Of a DNA stretch of 42,828 nucleotides, positions 41,797 through 42,828 are shown one piece after another. The stretch is taken from IMG/VR virus record IMGVR_UViG_3300037427_000637, positions 1 through 42,828 of that record. One strand, given 5' to 3'. Positions within the stretch are counted from its first letter, which is position 1. Each line of letters starts with the position of its first letter. A program made the position numbers and the translations under genes. The DNA is from a virus. Below the pieces are notes generated by a model. The model was not told the DNA's origin. It made no database searches and saw nothing but the letters and a program-made list of their open reading frames with translations.

Positions 41797-42209
41797 GCGA
41801 GTGGTACGAACATACTTGGTATACTAGAACGCCAAGAGAAGATGTATTTGGAGATTGGGGATTCCATAAGGAGTTCCCATTTTCTCGTGTCGATATACCT
41901 ATCAAAGATTGTTTACCATATCTAACTGAAGAGAATTTAATCGTAGTTCAATTTGAGGATATTGCTTGGAAAGGAAAGCATTTATATCCACATATGTCCT
42001 TTGATAATTGCCCTTGTTGCTTTGGGGCACGTAAGGATCCTGAATTGTATCCAGGAATTATAACAGATATGTCTAATCCATATAATGACAAGTATAGAAT
42101 GTTGGATGGTAAGCATCGTATAGCCAAGATGATTTCTATGGGTCTAACAGAGAGTCAGTTTTACTTTATACCATTTTCTATATTAAAGCGACATTTCCTA
42201 TCTGTCTAA
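41793..42209 (+). CDS. ParB-like-motif protein with a TTG start
   Basis: The 138-residue protein contains YRMLDGKHRIAKM at 101-113. DG.HR followed by a helix is the core of the ParB/sulfiredoxin-like fold, which in various proteins binds nucleotides or cleaves DNA. The region before it carries a cysteine cluster (DNCPCCFGAR, residues 71-80) that could bind metal, with C40 a possible fourth ligand. The upstream in-frame stop is at 41784-41786 and the first ATG codes residue 68, so TTG at 41793 is the only start giving a full domain. It also overlaps the upstream TGA. The rest of a ParB domain is not obvious, so the activity is uncertain. Confidence 0.65.
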   Translation: MSEWYEHTWYTRTPREDVFGDWGFHKEFPFSRVDIPIKDCLPYLTEENLIVVQFEDIAWKGKHLYPHMSFDNCPCCFGARKDPELYPGIITDMSNPYNDKYRMLDGKHRIAKMISMGLTESQFYFIPFSILKRHFLSV

Positions 42210-42212
42210 ATA
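42206..42212 (+). promoter_or_regulatory. late promoter CTAAATA for the neck gene
   Basis: CTAAATA overlaps the TAA stop at 42207-42209 and lies 23 bases before the ATG at 42236. A GAAGAAGGG purine tract (42215-42223) sits between. Confidence 0.55.
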
Positions 42213-42235
42213 TAGAAGAAGGGTAAGAGTGTGTA

Positions 42236-42828
42236 ATGGCAAAACCGAGCACGAGAGCAGAATTACAAGCATACTGTAAGAGGCAGTTAGGAGAACCTGT
42301 ACTGCAAATTAACGTAGCCCAAGAGCAGATAGATGATCTGACTGATGATGCCTTCCAGAAGTTCTCTGAGTGGACTTACAACGGTGCTGAGAAGATGATG
42401 CTTAAGCACGAAGTTACTGCTGCTGATGTCACACGTTTTCAAACTCAGAACCAGACTACTACGGTAGCTGGTAGTACAACTGAGTGGACAGAAAGAGATA
42501 ATTATATCCTAGTTCCCGAACACGTATATGGTATTAGCCGTATATTTGGTATCAAGTCTAGTGGTATAAGAGGTAACTTATTTGGTATAGAATATCAGAT
42601 CTTCCTAAATGACTTATATCATTTTGGTGCTGTTGATATACTTAACTACTATATGACCAAGAGCTATCTTGAGACTCTTGATTTTGTATTGAATAATGGA
42701 ACATTTATTCAGTTCAGATTCAATCAGAGACAAGACAGACTTTATCTTGACACTGCTGCTGAAGATATGAAAGCAGGTGAGTTCGTTATCATTGAATGTT
42801 ATAGGGCATTAGATCCTACAACATATAC
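42236..42828 (+). CDS. 13: neck protein gp13 (N-terminal 197 residues; 3' end outside the window)
   Basis: The visible part starts MAKPSTRAELQAYCKRQLGE and continues PVLQINVAQEQIDDLTDDAF. The 'RxLG.PV..INV...QI.D..D.A' pattern is characteristic of T4-like gp13 neck proteins, which with gp14 close the head after DNA packaging and provide the tail-joining site. The following region (YILVPEHVYGISRIFGIKSS) and the Tyr/Phe-rich core are consistent. T4 gp13 has about 309 residues, so roughly a third is missing at the window edge. In T4-like cyanophages genes 13, 14 and 15 usually follow in this order, so gene 14 is expected just downstream. Confidence 0.8.
   Translation, partial: MAKPSTRAELQAYCKRQLGEPVLQINVAQEQIDDLTDDAFQKFSEWTYNGAEKMMLKHEVTAADVTRFQTQNQTTTVAGSTTEWTERDNYILVPEHVYGISRIFGIKSSGIRGNLFGIEYQIFLNDLYHFGAVDILNYYMTKSYLETLDFVLNNGTFIQFRFNQRQDRLYLDTAAEDMKAGEFVIIECYRALDPTTY

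Noticed and set aside
1-42828. tRNA genes, integrase or attachment sites, insertion sequences
   Set aside because: None was seen when reading through. The gaps between genes are under 75 bases and too short for most of these.

Overview
The window looks like part of the virion-structure region of a T4-like marine myovirus, most likely a cyanophage of Synechococcus or Prochlorococcus. This rests on T4-type gene order, with baseplate wedge genes 25 and 6, a giant wedge-position gene, gene 8, a fibre/adhesin block and neck gene 13. Further support comes from T4-type late promoter motifs (NATAAATA or CTAAATA), AT-rich composition, tightly packed genes all on the + strand, and very large repeat-rich tail proteins. 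The host is inferred from family resemblance, not shown by the sequence.

Layout. Positions 3-269 hold the end of a protein with PAAR-like repeats, perhaps a tail-tip protein. Positions 269-1084 hold four small genes joined by overlapping stop and start codons, the last of which encodes a minimal SET-domain protein. Positions 1109-20235 hold the baseplate wedge: gp25, gp6, a 5014-residue giant protein in the gp7 position, and gp8. Positions 20252-28537 encode a 2761-residue DUF4815-type baseplate/tail protein, followed by two small helical proteins. Positions 29001-36093 are a block of fibre-like and adhesin-like proteins that share N- and C-terminal modules, including a glycine-rich protein resembling polyglycine adhesins. 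Positions 36136-41514 encode a 1792-residue structural protein with a tryptophan/tyrosine-rich stretch. After a strong terminator come a coiled-coil protein, a protein with a ParB-like DGKHR motif and a TTG start, and the first 197 residues of the gp13-type neck protein.

How the genes work together. gp25, gp6, the giant protein and gp8 should assemble into wedges around the tail hub. The DUF4815-type protein and the fibre block probably decorate the baseplate and contact the host. gp13 belongs to the neck that closes the head. Late promoters repeatedly overlap the stop codon of the upstream gene, dividing the region into late transcription units. Terminators lie after 36093 and 41514. A perfect host-type promoter (TTGACA-N17-TATAAT) sits directly against the second terminator.

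The most unusual structure is inside the giant protein: an array of about a dozen diverged ~100-residue units, partly arranged as a higher-order duplication, which appears to split a helical module present intact upstream. There is no stretch above 300 bases without a gene. I saw no tRNA, rRNA, CRISPR array or insertion sequence.
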